Notes under the pieces: model-generated
What the model was told of the DNA's origin: nothing
Databases searched by the model: none
The model's input: the letters and a program-made list of their open reading frames with translations, nothing else
In this document: positions 34,373 through 43,127 of the stretch, one piece after another
Position numbering within the stretch: the first letter of the stretch is position 1
Layout of the letters: the number at the start of each line of letters is the position of its first letter
Made by a program: the position numbers and the translations under genes
Assembly: GCA_017303935.1 (NCBI GenBank)
Contig: JAFLBD010000003.1
Span: forward strand, 1 to 64,000
Length of the DNA: 64,000 bases
DNA from: Armatimonadota bacterium
GTDB taxonomy: Bacteria > Armatimonadota > Fimbriimonadia > Fimbriimonadales > Fimbriimonadaceae
Reading direction: 5' to 3'

Positions 34373-35482
34373 TTGAAGATTTCAGTTTTGAACTACACCG
34401 GGCATCGCGCGAATTGGGGATCACGGGCGACCAGCGAAAATCTGCTCGAAGACCTAAGGTCTGTATTCGGGAGCGATGCAGAGTTCCATTTGGTGCCACT
34501 ACTGAGCTCCGGATGGAAGGACCGTGCGGTCGAACTGATTTGGGGCAAGCGGATTCACGCCGCACTCCGAGGAACCCGATTGCCGGGCGATTGGCTCAAG
34601 TCAGCGGCGCGAGTCATCTACGGCGCGCACCTGGATCAGGTTCAGAAAGCAGACATCGTCGTGTTTCAGAGCGAAGGCACCATGAACGGCCAGAAGTTCT
34701 CAACTGGCGATCGGCTGCTATTGCTTCCCTATTTGGCGGCGACGGTCCTGGACAAGCCAGTGTTGGCGATTAATGGTTCGGTCGAGCCAATCGTCCCCGA
34801 GTTTGAATCCGCGATTCGCCATGTGTTCCAGCAGTTCCGGTACGTCGCGGCAAGGGAGCCAGTATCCAAGGAGTATCTCAACAAAATTGGAGTCAACGCG
34901 TCGTGCTTGCCAGATTCAGCTTTCGATGTCCGGCCTTCGACCAGTGAGCATGCGCCCTGCGATCCATACATCTGTCTATCTGGCTCAGCGATTCTGCGCA
35001 ATGTGAACTACGAGGCGTTCTTTGATGCCGTCATAGAATGGGCATCTTCCAATGGAATTGCGGTCGTCACGCTGCTTTCTGGCCCTGCCGACCAAAAGTG
35101 CTTCGGAGAGAAGCCAGGAGTGACCCGGATCCAGACAGAAGCCACCCCAAGCGAAGTCGCAGCCGTCATCGAAGGCGCAAAGCTCCTCATCAGCGGTCGA
35201 TACCACATGAACATTTTCGCGGCGGCGGTCCACACGCCGTTTATCTCCTTGCCATCAGGCAGCCACAAGACCGATGGGTTACTGGAGATTCTCGGCAACG
35301 CGGTACCGTCGTGCACGTTTGACGATCTCGGGGCGATTCGGTCCACGCTCAATCAAGTCCTCCGGGATCGAGACGCCATTTCCGCAAAGCTCGCAGCAGG
35401 GATGCAGGCGATCCAGTCGCTGCGAGCAGAAGGTCTTCAGAATCTCAAAGCCAGCTTTAGCCGTTCAGAACCTGCCGAATGA
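34373..35482 (+). CDS. Polysaccharide pyruvyl transferase family protein
   Basis: 369 residues from the TTG at 34373, giving an N-terminus LKISVLNYTGHRANWGSRAT that begins directly with the family's first strand; a promoter just upstream supports this start. Later motifs: VVFQSEGTMNG, PVLAINGSVEP, the ISGRYHMNIFAAA segment, with the conserved R-x-H, and FISLPSGSHKTDGLLE. The family moves pyruvate from PEP onto sugars of exopolysaccharides or wall polymers, or modifies GDP-sugars. No polysaccharide cluster surrounds it. Its end overlaps the convergent reductase gene by 26 bp. Confidence 0.82.
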   Translation: MKISVLNYTGHRANWGSRATSENLLEDLRSVFGSDAEFHLVPLLSSGWKDRAVELIWGKRIHAALRGTRLPGDWLKSAARVIYGAHLDQVQKADIVVFQSEGTMNGQKFSTGDRLLLLPYLAATVLDKPVLAINGSVEPIVPEFESAIRHVFQQFRYVAAREPVSKEYLNKIGVNASCLPDSAFDVRPSTSEHAPCDPYICLSGSAILRNVNYEAFFDAVIEWASSNGIAVVTLLSGPADQKCFGEKPGVTRIQTEATPSEVAAVIEGAKLLISGRYHMNIFAAAVHTPFISLPSGSHKTDGLLEILGNAVPSCTFDDLGAIRSTLNQVLRDRDAISAKLAAGMQAIQSLRAEGLQNLKASFSRSEPAE

Positions 35483-36437
35483 ACGCCACGTCCTCCGAGG
35501 AGAGCGTACGACCATCAGCGGCGAGATTGCACCGAACTTGGTTGGCATTTCTGAATCCAGGGATGGCGCAGCAGACATTCGGCATCGCCAAAACATAGTT
35601 GATCGCCATCGAGGCCAAGTCTTCGATCGACGAACCAAACCGCTCTTTTAACGTTGCGAGCTTCGGCTTGAGCTTTCGCAAGTTCTCGGTGCCAAAGGTC
35701 TCCTTGTTTTTGCGATAATCGCCATCTTCGAACGCAGGAGGATTCTCAGGATCGAACTTGTCGAGCAACAATCCCTGAGCCAATGGGCTAAAGGCGACAA
35801 AGCTCAGCTCGTGTTCGGTCATCAGCTTCTGCAGCGGCGAGTCTTCTTTGATGAACTCGTCGGCCAAGGCGTGTCCCCAGCTTTGCAAGACAACCGGTTT
35901 GACCACAGGCACAGCTCGGGCGAAATCCTCGACCGAATACGCGGACTGCCCCGCAAATCGGACCTTCCCTTCTTCGATCAAGCGATGCATGGTTTCGGCA
36001 GCGGCTTCGAGATACTTCCCATTCTCGCCGAAGTTCCCGTGGTGGAAGTAATACAGGTCGATGTACTCACGCTTCAGATTGATCAGTGATTGCTCGCACT
36101 GATGTCGGATGTGTGCGGGCTCATAAGCGTGTTCAGCGGTTCCGGCAAAGTGCCCAATCTTGGTGGCGATGATCAGCGACTTGTTGTCGATTCCCAGGTT
36201 CGCTAGACATCGGGCGAGCATGCGCTCGGCGCGTCCGTTGCCATAAACGTCCGCGTTGTCAAAGTGGTTGACTCCGGCGTCAATGCCGAGTTTGATGGCT
36301 TGCTGAACCTCGGCTTCATCGACATTCGCCCATCCGTTTGGAACGCCGTTGACAAAGTTCAGTCCCCCCATGGTCCAGCAACCGAGGCTGATTTCCGAAA
36401 CTTCAAGGCCCGACTTCCCGAGCGCGCGCATCTTCAT
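35457..36437 (-). CDS. Aldo/keto reductase
   Basis: 326 residues from ATG 36437, with GGAG 6 nt upstream; a longer in-frame start at 36473 is less likely. NADPH-dependent AKR barrel: the N-terminal LGKSGLEVSEISLG, the catalytic Asp/Tyr region FDNADVYGNGRAE, Lys in IIATKIGHF, His in YYFHHGN, and the C-terminal CAIPGFRNANQV for NADP binding. Substrate unknown; relatives include sugar and aldehyde reductases (YhdN/IolS type). Confidence 0.92.
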   Translation of the reverse strand: MKMRALGKSGLEVSEISLGCWTMGGLNFVNGVPNGWANVDEAEVQQAIKLGIDAGVNHFDNADVYGNGRAERMLARCLANLGIDNKSLIIATKIGHFAGTAEHAYEPAHIRHQCEQSLINLKREYIDLYYFHHGNFGENGKYLEAAAETMHRLIEEGKVRFAGQSAYSVEDFARAVPVVKPVVLQSWGHALADEFIKEDSPLQKLMTEHELSFVAFSPLAQGLLLDKFDPENPPAFEDGDYRKNKETFGTENLRKLKPKLATLKERFGSSIEDLASMAINYVLAMPNVCCAIPGFRNANQVRCNLAADGRTLSSEDVAFIRQVLNG

Positions 36438-36526
36438 GGCTCCATGGTACCGGGCGAGGCGCGTGCCAGACATCCTCCCGCCACAGGTTCATTGGCGCTG
36501 AACAAATGGCGGGAAGATCGATTTTC

Positions 36527-37633
36527 CTACGATTGGGTTCGCTTTCGTCGCCGGAGTGCGACGCCCACCAACCCAACTCCAAGAACGATCAGTTCAGATG
36601 GCTCCGGCACTGGGGTGAGGAGTAGATTCTGCTTGTAGACGTTTCCAAAGTAACCGGTTGCAATGATCTCTCTTCTGTTGTTGAACCCAGTAATTGCGAT
36701 TCGTCCATTTTGAATATTTGTAATGGAATTCGAAAAATCGACCATTCCGGTCGATTGTGACCAGAAGTACTGGCGAATGACCCCATTTTCATAACCGGTC
36801 ACGACTACTTCACCATTGTCATTGATAAAGCTAGTCTCACCAAGTGGAGACGGAATTGGATCACGAGTTCCGATATCGATTTTCTGAATTAACTGTCCAG
36901 AAGCGTTCCAGATTGCCAAGAATCTTCGGGTGGAATTGCTGATGACTCCGCTGATCATTCCGCTGGAATTGATGCTGCTGGCGACGCCAAAGTGACCAGC
37001 CAAAGCAAGGCCCGTATAGCTTCCATCGGGATTCCACCGAATCGGATTGAAATTTACACAACCTACAATCGTTCCAGCTTCATCAATGTCCCTGGCAAGG
37101 TTATAACCGTCCCAGTACCCCGGATCAAGGAGTGAGCTACTCGTCGGTGAATATCGGATGGCGTTTCCAGTTCCGCCAGACCCGCCATTTCCAAACCACT
37201 CCGCCCAACCTACTGCGGTATGGGCATTGTTCATGGCAAATGACTCGAACCAATAGTTCTGTCCATTGTCCTGCACCATCAGGTCGGTCATTCCCACGCC
37301 TGGAGTCCAATAACCAACTTTAGTACGGCCAGAACCAGGAATCGGATTTCCATAAACAACCACATCGCCAGCTTCATTAATGCCACCTGACGTGAAATTC
37401 GTGTGCTGGTGAACTGAAGGTGTTGCAGTTACAATCTGTCCGTTAGTATTAATCCTGAAAAGGCTTTGGGTATTTCTACCGTCGGCAGAAATCTGACCTG
37501 CATTGTTTATCCCAGTAAAGCGGAGTTCTGATTCGCCTGGTGCTGTCACTTCCCGCATTGACCATGTGAGTGCAGAAGAGTGCGAACTTAAAAGGCTCAG
37601 AGCAAAAAAAACTGACACAATCTTAGTCTTCAT
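36527..37633 (-). CDS. HAF-repeat PEP-CTERM surface protein (copy 1)
   Basis: About 368 residues from ATG 37633 (GGAGG 8 nt upstream; ATG 37636 also possible). Signal peptide KIVSVFFALSLLSSHSSA. The body has at least seven HAF-type repeats, e.g. TGINNAGQISA, GINEAGDVVVYG, MNNAHTAVGWA, SINSSGMISGV, FINDNGEVVVTG and FNNRREIIATG, likely a beta-propeller. It ends in VPEPSELIVLGVG and a basic RRRKRTQS, the exosortase sorting signal. It overlaps the upstream GH5 gene by 11-14 bp and is translationally coupled to it. A paralogue with the same organisation is at 60490-61614. Confidence 0.88.
   Translation of the reverse strand: MKTKIVSVFFALSLLSSHSSALTWSMREVTAPGESELRFTGINNAGQISADGRNTQSLFRINTNGQIVTATPSVHQHTNFTSGGINEAGDVVVYGNPIPGSGRTKVGYWTPGVGMTDLMVQDNGQNYWFESFAMNNAHTAVGWAEWFGNGGSGGTGNAIRYSPTSSSLLDPGYWDGYNLARDIDEAGTIVGCVNFNPIRWNPDGSYTGLALAGHFGVASSINSSGMISGVISNSTRRFLAIWNASGQLIQKIDIGTRDPIPSPLGETSFINDNGEVVVTGYENGVIRQYFWSQSTGMVDFSNSITNIQNGRIAITGFNNRREIIATGYFGNVYKQNLLLTPVPEPSELIVLGVGLVGVALRRRKRTQS
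36542..36629. repeat. Long repeat A, copy 1 (PEP-CTERM coding end)
   Basis: 88 bp that match 60517-60604 with 7 mismatches. It encodes the shared sorting tail of the two HAF proteins. Conservation at the DNA level exceeds that of the rest of the two genes. Confidence 0.85.
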
Positions 37634-39293
37634 CATTTGGACCTCCGGGGCGACTATCACCAAAAAGTGCACTGATATTTTGCTCTGAAAACAGCTCCGG
37701 GTCATTCCTCGTCTCACTCCGGCTATAGATGGGTTGCGTCGGATAGTTGGGTAGCCAGAAATTCTCCAGGTGAACACCCCTCTTTGTCATGCCCCAAGTT
37801 CCGGTGTAGCCAAAGATCGTCCATCCGGAATTCATGCTCTCTAGACTTGTACGAATGTCATAGAGCCATTTATCTCGCATTTCTTCAGGAATTCCCCGTA
37901 ATTGTGCAGTAATTTCGGTGTCCTCATATTCAAACCCGAGACCAGTTGGATGGATGGCACCGACTTCGGTTGCGAGCATTGCGGTCCCTTCATACTGTGC
38001 CTGCCAAGTTGTCATGTATGGCAAGGCTCTAATCCTCGTAATCTGGTCTCCCGTCTCCCAGATGTTATCTAGGTAGAAGAAACTCGAATGGAAAACGAGA
38101 TCATCATAATAGTCCCTGCGCTTAAGGTATTCCTTTCCAGGTTCATGAGTGTATCTAAAAGGAAGATAAGGATGGTATGCGTAAATCAGCCTGCGGCTCC
38201 AACCCACTTGCCCTCCGATTCCTGTCATGTCCGCTGCGACAAAAGGTGAAAATTGGAAAGTTGGATCAGACTGTGCCGTACCGCGGCGTTGGAGGCCATA
38301 ACTATCAACAAGGTTAGTCAAGGTCGAAACGATAACCCTGGAATCTGCCGGGTTGACCCTTGAATAGATTGCCTTGATGGTTTGTGCTTGGATGGCCTTC
38401 CAATTCGCCAGTTGATCGAACAGCCAAGTCTTGTAGGTAGGATTGTCATGCGCAAAAGTTACGCCGACTGAATACTTTGGTCCATAGTGAGAATCTTTGA
38501 ATTGCCCCCAAAAGTTGACCATTGGTTCATTCAAAATCTCGAAATGAATCCCCTTGAAAACATTTTGACCAGCGACATATTTAGGGTTGCTCGAAATTTC
38601 GAGATGGGTTTTAAGTTCAGCTAAGAACGAGTCCCAAAACTTTGGTAACGGATGGTTCGAGGTTATCAGACTGGGAATGGAATTAGATGTGCAAAAGTTC
38701 TCCAAATACGTTCCAGTAGGTGAAGGTGTTGTACCCGATTCGCCCACCCATGCATCGTTCCAATGGACCTCAGATACGGCCCATGGATGGCAGTCGATAA
38801 TGACATCCAGTCCCTGAACTTGCGCATCGATGATGTCAGTTGCTAGCGCATTAAAACTGTCCTGTGCCTTGATTTTGTAACCAACTGGCCATAATATTGA
38901 GAAGCCAGTATCGGTTGCACCGCGGATAAACTCATAATTTGGATCGACTTGGCCAGTTTGATCTTTTGCACCAAATGCAATGGGAGAAATTGGAATCCGC
39001 ACATGATCGAACCCTTGTTGCGCGATGTATTCGAAGTCAAAACCTAGTAGCATGCTGCTAAGGCGTCGCATGTCGTAACACGGCCTACCCATTTTATATT
39101 CCCAGTCGGCTTGGTAAATGCCGTCCAGGTTAATACCATGACGCAAATGCACTGGCAATGGGTCGGTGTAGGTCTCGTCGTATTCTGTTTCACCTGGATT
39201 TTCAGGAGGGCTCCCTTGCCCATACGAAACAGACGCCAACGAACTGAAGAACATGGCTGATGCCAAAAGTGAGAGTGACTTGAACGAATTCAT
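37623..39293 (-). CDS. Secreted glycoside hydrolase family 5 (cellulase-like) protein, copy 1
   Basis: 556 residues with signal peptide MNSFKSLSLLASAMFFSSL...YGQG. GH5 landmarks: GFDHVRIPISP near strand 3, VQGLDVIIDCHPW, the acid/base Glu in HFEILNEPMVNFWG, the His/Tyr pair in LIYAYHPYLPF, and the nucleophile Glu in MLATEVGAIHP, then a Trp-containing WTIFGYTGTWG. It likely cleaves a beta-linked glucan or mannan outside the cytoplasm. No anchor of its own; the overlapping downstream gene encodes a PEP-CTERM protein. The first 85 bp are identical to those of copy 2 at 61604-63292. Confidence 0.9.
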   Translation of the reverse strand: MNSFKSLSLLASAMFFSSLASVSYGQGSPPENPGETEYDETYTDPLPVHLRHGINLDGIYQADWEYKMGRPCYDMRRLSSMLLGFDFEYIAQQGFDHVRIPISPIAFGAKDQTGQVDPNYEFIRGATDTGFSILWPVGYKIKAQDSFNALATDIIDAQVQGLDVIIDCHPWAVSEVHWNDAWVGESGTTPSPTGTYLENFCTSNSIPSLITSNHPLPKFWDSFLAELKTHLEISSNPKYVAGQNVFKGIHFEILNEPMVNFWGQFKDSHYGPKYSVGVTFAHDNPTYKTWLFDQLANWKAIQAQTIKAIYSRVNPADSRVIVSTLTNLVDSYGLQRRGTAQSDPTFQFSPFVAADMTGIGGQVGWSRRLIYAYHPYLPFRYTHEPGKEYLKRRDYYDDLVFHSSFFYLDNIWETGDQITRIRALPYMTTWQAQYEGTAMLATEVGAIHPTGLGFEYEDTEITAQLRGIPEEMRDKWLYDIRTSLESMNSGWTIFGYTGTWGMTKRGVHLENFWLPNYPTQPIYSRSETRNDPELFSEQNISALFGDSRPGGPNDED

Positions 39294-39298
39294 TACAT
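39214..39298. repeat. Long repeat B, copy 1 (signal-peptide coding region of GH5)
   Basis: 85 bp identical to 63213-63297. It covers the coding sequence of the signal peptide and the bases just before the start codon. Similarity continues further upstream in weaker form (CTCAGTATAA region). Confidence 0.92.
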
Positions 39299-39477
39299 AA
39301 CCTCAGTTCTCAGTATAAGACGAAACTGCCAGTCACGCAACAAATTTTGTGCCGAAATGCAAAACAGCATGAAAATTAATACCTGCGCGTACCCATTAGC
39401 CAGGAGATGATCATTTTCCAACGAGGGCGTGAACCGAACAGTTATGCGACCCGAGACCCACTCATCCAGCATCCGGC

Positions 39478-39483
39478 TAAACT
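39478..39483 (+). promoter_or_regulatory. Probable -10 element (TAAACT) of the phosphoesterase/propeller gene
   Basis: TAAACT ends 5 nt before the ATG at 39489, the same hexamer that precedes the amidase, pgk and trmD starts. No Shine-Dalgarno is present. Confidence 0.4.
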
Positions 39484-39488
39484 AGGGC

Positions 39489-41489
39489 ATGGCACTCACC
39501 CGCCGCCAGTTCATTGTCGGAGCGTCGGCGCTCACTCTCGCTCCAACAAAGATCTTTGCCCAGCCGAAATCCAAAACAATGCGCGTGGTGTTCTTTTCGG
39601 ACACCCATGTTGCGCTCAATCGCAACGTCAATGAGTGCGCAAAAATGCTCGGTGAGATCGTCGAGCTAAAACCGGACCTCGTAATCAACGGCGGCGACGT
39701 CACCGATTACGGGTGGCGCGGCGAATACACCAATTATCGCGCCATAACGCAGGGGTTGCCGTTCAAAATCCACCACGTCCCGGGCAATCATGATGTGCGG
39801 TGGTCGCCTTTTGGCCCGCAAATCTATAAAGAGTTTGTGGACCAGCCGTTTTCCGTGTTCGAGCGCGAAGGAGTTTGGTTTGTGTTGCTGGACAGCACAG
39901 TGCCGCTCAGCCATTGGGGGCATTATGAGGCGGTTCAGCTGGATTGGTTGAGCGAAAAGCTCGCCAGCATCGGGCCTCTTGCGCCGGTGGTCGTGTGTAC
40001 GCATCATTGGGTCGGGCGCGATTCGCTGATGGTGGACAACGAGATGACGCTCCGGGCGTTGTTCCGAAATTCAAACGTCGTGCTCTGGCTGAACGGCCAC
40101 GGGCATCAAGATATCGAATGGAAAACCGACGGAATCCCCTCGCTCATGAACAAGGGGCTGTACCAACTTTCGTATTCGGTGCTGGATTTCGATCTAGAGC
40201 ATGAATCAATGATCGTCAAGCGGCGATCCGCCGAAAATCCACAAACCAAGACCATCGTTTCGCAGTCGCTGAAGCCGCGTTCGGCGGTCGTGCTGCCGGA
40301 TTTTGTGGGGCCTTTTGACACAGAGTCGTTCACTCATGTACGGCTTGACCGTGGTAATTGGACCCCTTCCGCAGACTGGAAGCTGCCTTCCCTCATTTCT
40401 GGGACGCACACCTTGCAATATCGGCTGAAGGAGTTAGGCACCGAGATCGAATTCCCAATGTTCGAGCAGAGGACCAACTCTGCGTTGGTTCCGCTGGCAG
40501 ACCGGACATTGCCGGGAGGCGTGATGTCGCATTTGCGCGCCGAAGACGATGGTTTGTTTGTCAGCCAAATGGATGGGAGCGTGATGAAGCTCGATCGGCG
40601 GACACTGCGGACGCTCTGGCACTCTAAAACCGAAGGATATTGCCACTCGACCCCGCTGGTGACCGAAAAATTGGTGATTGTGGGGAGCGCAGACGGGCAT
40701 TTGTATGGGTTTGGCCGCCGGAACGGGGTGCAAGTCTGGCGCAAGAAGCTCGGGTTCCCTGTTTACAGCTCGGCAACTCTCGCGGGTTCGCGGCTTTTCC
40801 TGGCGGGTGCCGGAGCGTTTTACTGTTTGAACGTAGAAACCGGCGAAACGATCTGGAAAACGCCGATGCCCGAGAGCAATACTGCCTTTGCCCAGTCGGT
40901 GGCTTGTACCGATGGCGAGCGATTCTATGCGGGGTGCTGGGATAGCGCGATGGTGGCGCTAGATGTCGAGACGGGCGCCGTGGTTTGGCGCGAACTGTGT
41001 CAACCAAAGACCTTTGCGTTCAGCCCTGCGATCTCGAGCCCTTGCCTGCATCAGGATTCTGTGTTCGTTGCCGCGAATGGCAACGGGCTTTTCCGGTTCG
41101 AATGCTCGACAGGCCGGAAACATTGGGAAATTGAAAGTCCGGGTGAGAAATATGGCCACTCTTCTCCGGCAGTGACCCGCGAAGGCCACATCGTTGTCGG
41201 ATGTTTGGGCGACAAAGGCCAAGTCCGCTGCGTGGATTTGGCTGGCAAGGAGCTTTGGATGGTCGAAACGGGTGCCACGATCTACGACTCTTCCCCGTTT
41301 GTGGATGGGAGCCACGCGTTTATCGGCTCGGTGGACGGCACTCTCTCGATGATCCACACCGCATCGGGAAAGTTGGTGGACCAATATCGCGTGGGGACGG
41401 GGCATCTGCTCTCGACTCCCGTTGCAAAGGACGGCGTGGTCTATGCTTGCGGGCTGGATGGGCGCATGGTGGCACTTCGCTATGCCTGA
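39489..41489 (+). CDS. Tat-exported metallophosphoesterase fused to a PQQ-like beta-propeller
   Basis: 666 residues. Twin-arginine signal (LTRRQFIVGASALTLAP). Residues 35-240 are a calcineurin-type phosphoesterase: FFSDTHV, NGGDVTDYG, PGNHDVRW, VVCTHHW and LNGHGHQD. After a linker, residues 345-660 hold PQQ/BamB-like propeller repeats with the W-motif (RTLWHSKTEG, VQVWRKKLGF, ETIWKTPMP, AVVWRELC, KELWMVETGA). Tat export implies folding and metal loading in the cytoplasm. It may sense or process a phosphoester in the periplasm. The next gene overlaps by 8 bp. Confidence 0.88.
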   Translation: MALTRRQFIVGASALTLAPTKIFAQPKSKTMRVVFFSDTHVALNRNVNECAKMLGEIVELKPDLVINGGDVTDYGWRGEYTNYRAITQGLPFKIHHVPGNHDVRWSPFGPQIYKEFVDQPFSVFEREGVWFVLLDSTVPLSHWGHYEAVQLDWLSEKLASIGPLAPVVVCTHHWVGRDSLMVDNEMTLRALFRNSNVVLWLNGHGHQDIEWKTDGIPSLMNKGLYQLSYSVLDFDLEHESMIVKRRSAENPQTKTIVSQSLKPRSAVVLPDFVGPFDTESFTHVRLDRGNWTPSADWKLPSLISGTHTLQYRLKELGTEIEFPMFEQRTNSALVPLADRTLPGGVMSHLRAEDDGLFVSQMDGSVMKLDRRTLRTLWHSKTEGYCHSTPLVTEKLVIVGSADGHLYGFGRRNGVQVWRKKLGFPVYSSATLAGSRLFLAGAGAFYCLNVETGETIWKTPMPESNTAFAQSVACTDGERFYAGCWDSAMVALDVETGAVVWRELCQPKTFAFSPAISSPCLHQDSVFVAANGNGLFRFECSTGRKHWEIESPGEKYGHSSPAVTREGHIVVGCLGDKGQVRCVDLAGKELWMVETGATIYDSSPFVDGSHAFIGSVDGTLSMIHTASGKLVDQYRVGTGHLLSTPVAKDGVVYACGLDGRMVALRYA

Positions 41490-41949
41490 TTTGTTTTGGG
41501 ATCCATCGGATTCGGCTGGGCTTCTGGCATTCCGGGAGCTGGTTGAGGAATATCAGTTGGAACTTGGGGTTGATCTGTGCTTTCAGGGGTTCCAGGAGGA
41601 GATGGCTGGCCTGCCGGGTGCATATTCCCCGCCGCTTGGCGCGATTTTGCTCCTGAAAGACGGGGCAACTTGGATTGGATGCGGTGCCATCCGCCCGTTA
41701 TCGCCGGGAGTGTGCGAGATCAAGCGGATGTATCTGCGGCCTGCGTTTAGAAGTCAGGGCTTTGGCACGGGTTTGATGCAAGAACTGTTGAACCGTGCAA
41801 AGGAGTTGGGGCATCACTCGGTGCGGCTGGATACTTTGCGGCGATTGACTCCGGCCTTGGCGCTATACACGAGGTTTGGGTTCAACGAGATCGAAGCTTA
41901 CAACTATAATCCGGAAGACGATATCGTGTATATGGAGCGCGGGCTGTAA
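41482..41949 (+). CDS. GNAT-family N-acetyltransferase
   Basis: 155 residues from ATG 41482, which overlaps the previous stop by 8 bp; the longer in-frame start at 41422 is inside the propeller gene. The GNAT core is clear: CEIKRMYLRPAFRSQGFGTGL (acetyl-CoA loop, shown in part), then LDTLRRLTPALALYTRFGF. The substrate is unknown; the R/Q-x-x-G-x-G/A loop is intact. Confidence 0.86.
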   Translation: MPDLFWDPSDSAGLLAFRELVEEYQLELGVDLCFQGFQEEMAGLPGAYSPPLGAILLLKDGATWIGCGAIRPLSPGVCEIKRMYLRPAFRSQGFGTGLMQELLNRAKELGHHSVRLDTLRRLTPALALYTRFGFNEIEAYNYNPEDDIVYMERGL

Positions 41950-41973
41950 ATCATTCATAATCCAAGTCGCGAT

Positions 41974-42675
41974 ATGCTGGTTGTCAAAGGAATCAATGTT
42001 TTTTATGGCGCGATTCAGGCGCTGCGCGAACTGAGCCTCGAAGTGAATCAGGGCGAGATCGTGGCGATCATTGGCTCGAACGGCGCTGGTAAGTCCACGC
42101 TGATGCGAAGTCTGAGCGGTTTGATCAAACCTCGGGCGGGCAGCATCGAATTCATGGGACAACCGATCCATGAACTCCCCGCTAATGAGATTGTCAAGCT
42201 GGGAATCAGCCAATCTCCGGAAGGGCGCAAGATTTTTACCAATATGTCCGTGCATGAGAACCTGCAAATCGGCAGCACGATCCGGACGGACAACGAAATC
42301 GCCAGTGATATGGAAAAGGTGCTGGACCGATTCCCTCGTCTTCGAGAAAGATTCAAGCAAAACGCGGGCACTTTGAGCGGAGGTGAGCAACAGATGCTCG
42401 CGATTGGCCGCGCTTTGATGAGTCGCCCGAAGTTGCTGCTGTTGGATGAACCGAGCATGGGCCTCGCTCCGAACTTGGTGGCGGAGATCTTTAACATCAT
42501 CACCGATCTGAAGAAAGAAGGCGTGACCATTTTGGTCGTGGAGCAAAATGCGCACAAGGCACTTTCGATTGCTGACCGCGCTTATGTGCTTGAGACTGGG
42601 AATATCGTGCTCACAGGCACCGGTCAAGAACTTTTGGCGAGTCCAAAGGTGAAGGAAGCGTATTTAGGCGGTTGA
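41974..42675 (+). CDS. livF: ABC transporter ATP-binding protein, LivF type
   Basis: 233 residues, the normal length for LivF. Walker A GSNGAGKST, LivF-specific QSPEGRKIFTNMSVHENL, signature LSGGEQQMLAIGRALM and Walker B LLLLDEPSMGLAP, ending ELLASPKVKEAYLGG. The family energises branched-chain amino acid or urea uptake. The partner genes (livG, livH, livM, livK) are absent nearby, and it is coupled to rimI instead (TGATG overlap). An upstream CATAAT (41956-41961) may be its -10. Confidence 0.9.
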   Translation: MLVVKGINVFYGAIQALRELSLEVNQGEIVAIIGSNGAGKSTLMRSLSGLIKPRAGSIEFMGQPIHELPANEIVKLGISQSPEGRKIFTNMSVHENLQIGSTIRTDNEIASDMEKVLDRFPRLRERFKQNAGTLSGGEQQMLAIGRALMSRPKLLLLDEPSMGLAPNLVAEIFNIITDLKKEGVTILVVEQNAHKALSIADRAYVLETGNIVLTGTGQELLASPKVKEAYLGG

Positions 42676-43127
42676 TGGAGTTTGTTCCGCTTTCATTTGA
42701 GCTCATTCCGGCGATTTTAGAGATCGAAAAGACTTCGCAAGGGGCGCCTTGGTCCGAGAAGTCCTTCACAAACGAGCTCAAGAATCCACATTCATACTTT
42801 TTGGTCGCGCTTGAGCGGCAGAATGTCATCGGTTATGGCGGTGTGTGGCTGATTCAAGACGAAGCCCACGTCACAACGATCACGGTGAGCCAAGATCATC
42901 GGCGCAAGGGGATCGGCAAGCAGTTGATGCACGAGCTGATCAAAGGATCGATGGAGCGCAAGGCGAATTGTATGACACTCGAAGTAAGAGTGAGCAACGA
43001 ACCCGCGATACGGCTGTACGATTCGCTTGGATTTGCGCGCGCGGCGGTCAGAAAGAACTACTATCCCGACAATCAAGAGGACGCCTACATCATGTGGCTG
43101 TATGACCTCAGCGAGGCCAAGATTTGA
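42675..43127 (+). CDS. rimI: Ribosomal protein S18 alanine N-acetyltransferase
   Basis: 150 residues from ATG 42675, overlapping the livF stop by 1 nt. RimI signature: EIEKTSQGAPWSEKSF near the N-terminus, VTTITVSQDHRRKGIGKQL (acetyl-CoA loop), EVRVSNEPAIRLYDSLGF and the end NYYPDNQEDAYIMW. It acetylates the N-terminal Ala of S18. As in many bacteria it sits beside tsaD. Confidence 0.93.
   Translation: MEFVPLSFELIPAILEIEKTSQGAPWSEKSFTNELKNPHSYFLVALERQNVIGYGGVWLIQDEAHVTTITVSQDHRRKGIGKQLMHELIKGSMERKANCMTLEVRVSNEPAIRLYDSLGFARAAVRKNYYPDNQEDAYIMWLYDLSEAKI

Noticed and set aside
42675-43127. TTG at 42672 as rimI start
   Set aside because: ATG 42675 directly follows and overlaps the livF stop in the common TGATG form.
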